A stretch of DNA of 8,524 bases from Pseudomonadota bacterium (GTDB taxonomy: Bacteria; Pseudomonadota; Alphaproteobacteria; Rhizobiales; Xanthobacteraceae): NCBI GenBank assembly GCA_023449855.1, contig JAEXHR010000050.1, positions 1-8,524 on the forward strand, written 5' to 3'. This document shows, in pieces, positions 5,574-8,524 of this stretch (the first letter of the stretch is position 1; each line of letters begins with the position of its first letter). Under the pieces are notes generated by a model. The model was not told where the DNA came from, made no database searches, and was given only the letters and a program-made list of their open reading frames with translations. The position numbers and the translations under genes are program-made.

Positions 5574-8162
5574 TTGAGCGCCACGCCACCTGTCCGCCCC
5601 GAGGCCCCACGCGACGCCCAGCCTGTGGATTCGCAGGCCGCTGCGCAGCTTCAGCTCGCGCAGGCGCTGCAGCGGGCGCGCTGGTCGATCGGCTGGGAGC
5701 GCGCGTGGCCATCTCTGGCGCGCGTTCTCTGCGTCGTCGGCCTGTTTCTCATCGCCTCCTGGGCCGGCCTCTGGCTCGCCCTGTCGCCGGTCGCGCGCAC
5801 CGTCGCGCTTGCGCTATTCGTTATCGCGCTGGTCGCCACGCTGTATCCGCTCCTCCGTTTCCGCTGGCCGACCCGCGAGGAAGGCCTCGCCCGGCTCGAC
5901 CGTGGCTCCGGCATCCGCCATCGGCCGGCCACCGCGCTCACCGATACGCTGGCTTCGCAGGACCCGCTCGCCCGCGCGCTCTGGCAGGCGCAGCGCGAGC
6001 GCGCGCTGGCCTCGCTGAAGCGCATCCGCGCCGGCCTGCCGTCGCCGCGGCTGCCGCTGCATGATCCATGGGCGCTGCGGGCGCTGGTGCTCGTGCTGCT
6101 GGTCGCCACCTGGTTCGCTGCGTCGGGCGAGCGCGGGGCGCGCATCATGGCGGCGTTCGACTGGAACGGCGTCATCGCGCCGTCCAATGTCCGCGTCGAT
6201 GCCTGGGTCAATCCGCCGCCCTATACGGCGAAGCCGCCGATCATCCTTTCCGCCGCCAACAAGGACGCGACGAATACGGACGCTGCCGCGCTGGCAGTGC
6301 CCTCGGGCTCGACGCTGATCGTGCGCTCCAGCGGTGGCGCGCTCGATGTCGCGCTCACCGGCGGCGTTGCGGAGGTCGCGCCTGCGGGCGATGCGCCGGC
6401 CGGCACCAACGAGAAGCACTACACCATCACCGGCGACGGCACCGCGCAGGTCCGCGCGCCCAGCGGCCAGCCGGTGTGGAAATTCGCCGCCACCGGCGAC
6501 CGTGCGCCGACCATCTCCCTCGCCAAGGACCCCGAACGTCAGGCGCGTGGCTCGCTGCTGCTCGCCTACAAGCTCGAGGACGACTACGGCGTCACCGAAG
6601 CCCATGCGCAATTCGCTCCGAAGCCGGGCGACGGCAAGGGCGCCAAGCCGCGTCCGTTGTTCGATCCGCCGTCCTTCTCGCTGGTGCTGCCCAATGCGCG
6701 CACCCGCAACGGCGTCGGCCAGACGGTGAAGGATCTGTCCGAAGATCCCTATGCCGGCGCCGAGGTGTTGCTCACGCTCACCGCCAAGGACGAATCCGGC
6801 AATGAGGGCCGGAGCGAGGCGGTCGCAACGCGCCTGCCGGAGCGTCTGTTCACCAAGCCGCTGCCGCGCGCGCTGATCGAGCAGCGGCGCAATCTCGCGC
6901 TCGATGCCAATTACAAGGATCAGGTCGTCTTCGCGCTGGAAGCGCTGCTGATCGCGCCGGAGGCCTTTACGCCGGAGGCCGGTCATTATCTCGGCCTGCG
7001 CAGCGTCCTGGTCCAGGCCCAGCGCGCCCGCACCGATGCCGCGCTGAAGGAGCTTGTCGCCAGCCTGTGGTCGCTCGCCGTCACCATCGAGGACGGCGAC
7101 ATCACCGATGTCGACAAGGCGTTGAAGGCAGCGCAGGACGCGTTGAAGCAGGCGCTGGAGCGCGGCGCCAGCGACGAGGAGATCAAGAAGCTCACCGAGA
7201 ATCTGCGCGCGGCGCTGGACAAGTTCCTCAAGCAGCTCGCCGAGCAGATGAAGCAGAATCCGCAGCAGCTCGCGCGCCCGCTCGACAAGAACACCAAGGT
7301 GATGCGGCAGCAGGATCTCAACAACATGATCGAGCGCATGGAGCGGCTGTCGCGCTCCGGCGACAAGGATGCCGCGCGGCAGTTGCTCGAACAGATGCAG
7401 CAGATGCTGGAAAACCTGCAGATGGCGCAGCCCGGCCAGGGCGGCGACGACGAGATGCAGCAGTCGATGAACGAACTCAACGACATGATCCGCAAGCAGC
7501 AGCAGCTTCGCGACAAGACCTTCAAGGAAGGCCAGGACCAGCGCGGCGAGCGCCGCCGCGGGCAGCGTGGCGACAAGAGCATGGGCGATCTGCAGCAGGA
7601 TCAGCAGGGCCTGCGCGATCGCCTCAAGAAGCTGCAGGAGCAGCTCGCGCGTCAGGGCATGGGCCAGGGCCAGAAGGGACAGAAAGGCCAGCAGGGGCAA
7701 CAGGGCCAGCAAGGTCAGGGCCAGCAGGGCCAGTCCGGCGATCAGGATGGCGATGACGGCGACGGGCTCGGCGATGCCGATGGCGCCATGGGCGATGCCG
7801 GCGGCCAGCTCGGCGACGGCGATGCCGATGGCGCGGTGGGCTCGCAGGGCCGCGCGCTCGAAGCCTTGCGTAAGGGTGCGCAGAGTCTCGCCCAGCAGAT
7901 GCAGCAGGGCGAGGGCGAAGGCGGGCAGGATGGTCCCGGCAACAATCCCGGCCGCCAGCAGGGTGCGGCCCGCAACAGCGATCCGCTCGGCCGCCCGCTG
8001 CGTGGCCGCGATCTCGGCGACGACCTGTCGGTGAAAATCCCCGGCGAGATCGACGTGCAGCGCGTGCGCCGCATTCTGGAAGAGCTGCGCCGCCGGTTGG
8101 GCGACACCACGCGTCCGCAACTCGAACTCGATTACATCGAGCGGCTGCTGAAGGATTATTGA
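5574..8162 (+). CDS. DUF4175 / TIGR02302 family membrane protein with low-complexity tail
   Basis: This is a large (862-residue) alphaproteobacterial membrane protein of unknown function. Two adjacent membrane helices (about 48-70 and 73-94) are followed by a basic amphipathic stretch and a third helix (about 166-184). The rest is probably periplasmic: a beta-rich part (about 190-430), helical and coiled-coil segments rich in Gln, Lys and Met (about 525-690), a Gly/Gln then Gly/Asp low-complexity tract (694-758), and a conserved-looking C-terminus from GEIDVQRVRRILEELRRRL (824) to the end. This order, and especially the Gln/Gly/Asp tract, is what I recall for TIGR02302. TTG codons occur at 5571 and 5574. 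The second is preferred because GGAG at 5563-5566 is then 7 bases away. The gene looks complete. An envelope role is inferred only from its topology. Confidence 0.88.
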   Translation: MSATPPVRPEAPRDAQPVDSQAAAQLQLAQALQRARWSIGWERAWPSLARVLCVVGLFLIASWAGLWLALSPVARTVALALFVIALVATLYPLLRFRWPTREEGLARLDRGSGIRHRPATALTDTLASQDPLARALWQAQRERALASLKRIRAGLPSPRLPLHDPWALRALVLVLLVATWFAASGERGARIMAAFDWNGVIAPSNVRVDAWVNPPPYTAKPPIILSAANKDATNTDAAALAVPSGSTLIVRSSGGALDVALTGGVAEVAPAGDAPAGTNEKHYTITGDGTAQVRAPSGQPVWKFAATGDRAPTISLAKDPERQARGSLLLAYKLEDDYGVTEAHAQFAPKPGDGKGAKPRPLFDPPSFSLVLPNARTRNGVGQTVKDLSEDPYAGAEVLLTLTAKDESGNEGRSEAVATRLPERLFTKPLPRALIEQRRNLALDANYKDQVVFALEALLIAPEAFTPEAGHYLGLRSVLVQAQRARTDAALKELVASLWSLAVTIEDGDITDVDKALKAAQDALKQALERGASDEEIKKLTENLRAALDKFLKQLAEQMKQNPQQLARPLDKNTKVMRQQDLNNMIERMERLSRSGDKDAARQLLEQMQQMLENLQMAQPGQGGDDEMQQSMNELNDMIRKQQQLRDKTFKEGQDQRGERRRGQRGDKSMGDLQQDQQGLRDRLKKLQEQLARQGMGQGQKGQKGQQGQQGQQGQGQQGQSGDQDGDDGDGLGDADGAMGDAGGQLGDGDADGAVGSQGRALEALRKGAQSLAQQMQQGEGEGGQDGPGNNPGRQQGAARNSDPLGRPLRGRDLGDDLSVKIPGEIDVQRVRRILEELRRRLGDTTRPQLELDYIERLLKDY
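7660..7736 (+). repeat. Short tandem-like GGCCAG/CAG repeat inside the DUF4175 gene
   Basis: About 77 bases made of imperfect repeats of GGCCAGCAG-type units (for example CAGGGCCAGCAAGG and GGCCAGCAGGGCCAG). They encode consecutive Gly-X-Y triplets (GQK, GQK, GQQ, GQQ, GQQ), which look collagen-like. Slippage here would change tract length by whole codons when units are 3, 6 or 9 bases. It is part of the coding frame, not a mobile element. Confidence 0.7.
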
Positions 8163-8173
8163 GGACAGTGATG

Positions 8174-8265
8174 CCGTAGGGCGGATGAACCGAAGGCGTA
8201 ATCCGCCGCGGAGTCTCCGCCATGAACTCGGCCGGCGGATGACGCTCCGCTCATCCGCCCTACGG
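8174..8265. repeat. 92-bp palindromic intergenic repeat, copy B
   Basis: Positions 8174-8188 (CCGTAGGGCGGATGA) and 8251-8265 are perfect 15-bp inverted repeats. Inner units include GGCGGATGAACCGAAGGCG near the left end and GGCGGATGACGCTCCGC (from 8235) near the right. The element is the same family and orientation as copy A at 1226-1315, with matching ends and a divergent centre. It starts 11 bases after the DUF4175 stop codon, so it may also act as the transcript's 3' stem-loop. Confidence 0.85.
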
Positions 8266-8278
8266 CCCGATGCATTTT

Positions 8279-8293
8279 GTTCTATTTTTGTTC
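8279..8293. promoter_or_regulatory. Candidate LexA (SOS) box, GTTC-N7-GTTC
   Basis: GTTC (8279-8282), a 7-base T-rich spacer TATTTTT, and GTTC (8290-8293) exactly match the direct-repeat operator bound by alphaproteobacterial LexA. The spot is conspicuously AT-rich in GC-rich DNA and lies between genes. A perfect TTGACA (8294-8299) follows at once, so LexA bound here would cover a -35 element of a rightward promoter. No good -10 hexamer is seen at the right distance, and no gene starts in the remaining 225 bases. The target could lie beyond the window or be a non-coding transcript. Confidence 0.45.
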
Positions 8294-8339
8294 TTGACAA
8301 TATTCCTCTCCTGCCTCATCCTCCGCCCCGTCCCGCCTC

Positions 8340-8524
8340 ACTGAGAGGGGTGGTTCGCGATCGTCACGATCTGCGAGGTGGGATGCGGTGACGCTCAAGG
8401 CGTCAGGCGTAGCGGGGCGGTGACAGGGCGGTGCCGAGAGGCGCTGTGAGTTGCTTCTTCATGCGCTGACGGACCGCGCCAGAGAGCGCCGGCCAAGTCG
8501 TGCCGTCCCGTGCCTAGAGGCACG
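8340..8524. other. Gene-free, hairpin-rich segment, possibly a degenerate dispersed repeat
   Basis: No credible gene is present. Three short hairpins are visible: GATCGT-C-ACGATC (8359-8371), TGACGC-TCAAG-GCGTCA (8389-8405), and CGTGCC-TAGA-GGCACG (8509-8524), which ends at the window edge. Parts of the wording (GTGGTTCGCGATCGTCACGA, then GGTGGGATGCGGTG) recall a long non-coding sequence repeated in Bradyrhizobium genomes, here in degraded form; this is recollection only. It could alternatively be the leader of a gene to the right. Confidence 0.35.

Noticed and set aside
5814..8300. Very long open frame (828 codons) on the - strand opposite the DUF4175 gene
   Set aside because: It is the antisense shadow of a GC-rich gene. 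The translation is a monotonous Leu/Ala/His/Arg mix with no recognisable domain, and the + strand frame has clear topology and a family match.
8294..8330. Full sigma-70 promoter starting at TTGACA
   Set aside because: The -35 hexamer is perfect, but there is no acceptable -10 hexamer 16-18 bases downstream, so I do not call a complete promoter.
8185..8391. 68-codon + strand frame at the right end
   Set aside because: It begins inside palindromic repeat copy B, has no Shine-Dalgarno, and runs through the candidate LexA site and hairpin region; it has no recognisable protein pattern.
1..8524. CRISPR array, tRNA/rRNA, insertion sequence, phage or defence genes
   Set aside because: I found no regularly spaced direct repeats, no tRNA cloverleaf pattern, no transposase or integrase motifs and no nuclease or toxin-antitoxin pair. 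The genes are housekeeping and envelope functions.

Overview
The window is GC-rich chromosomal DNA from an alphaproteobacterium, most probably of the Bradyrhizobium / Rhodopseudomonas / Afipia group (Nitrobacteraceae). The clues are a TlpA thioredoxin very like the Bradyrhizobium protein (including its extra cysteine pair), tlpA placed divergently from argH, the argH-lptM-lysA gene string followed by a large alphaproteobacterial DUF4175/TIGR02302 protein, and intergenic palindromes with GTAGGGCGGAT ends of a kind I associate with these genomes. These assignments come from recalled family sequences, not from a search.

Layout from left to right. The window opens inside a major-facilitator efflux permease (+ strand, C-terminal half). 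It converges on a small DUF1428 (YbaA-like) gene on the - strand, and a perfect 10-bp hairpin lies between them. A 222-bp gap follows, holding the DUF1428 upstream region and a 90-bp palindromic repeat that ends directly at the tlpA stop codon. tlpA (-) and argH (+) diverge from a short promoter region containing three perfect palindromes back to back. argH, a small lipoprotein of the LptM type and lysA then run rightward. The argH-lptM gap holds a perfect 8-bp hairpin, and lptM and lysA are only 5 bases apart. A 355-bp gene-free gap carries a 172-bp nested inverted repeat and, near its right end, a separate inverted repeat. The 862-residue DUF4175 membrane protein follows. The last 362 bases hold a second copy of the GTAGGGCGGAT palindrome, an AT-rich spot with a direct repeat matching the alphaproteobacterial LexA (SOS) box, and a hairpin-rich stretch with no credible gene.

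The genes are mostly housekeeping. ArgH performs the last step of arginine synthesis and LysA the last step of lysine synthesis. LptM is a small outer-membrane lipoprotein linked in other bacteria to LPS-transporter assembly. TlpA is a membrane-anchored periplasmic thiol reductant used in cytochrome oxidase copper-centre assembly. The DUF4175 protein is a membrane-anchored, probably periplasmic, coiled-coil and low-complexity protein of unknown function.

I found no defence system, CRISPR array, phage, insertion sequence, tRNA or rRNA, and no clearly new multi-gene system. The points most worth a second look are the candidate LexA box with no visible gene downstream, the triple palindrome between tlpA and argH, an ArgH substitution at a normally invariant arginine, and the repeat elements placed at gene ends.
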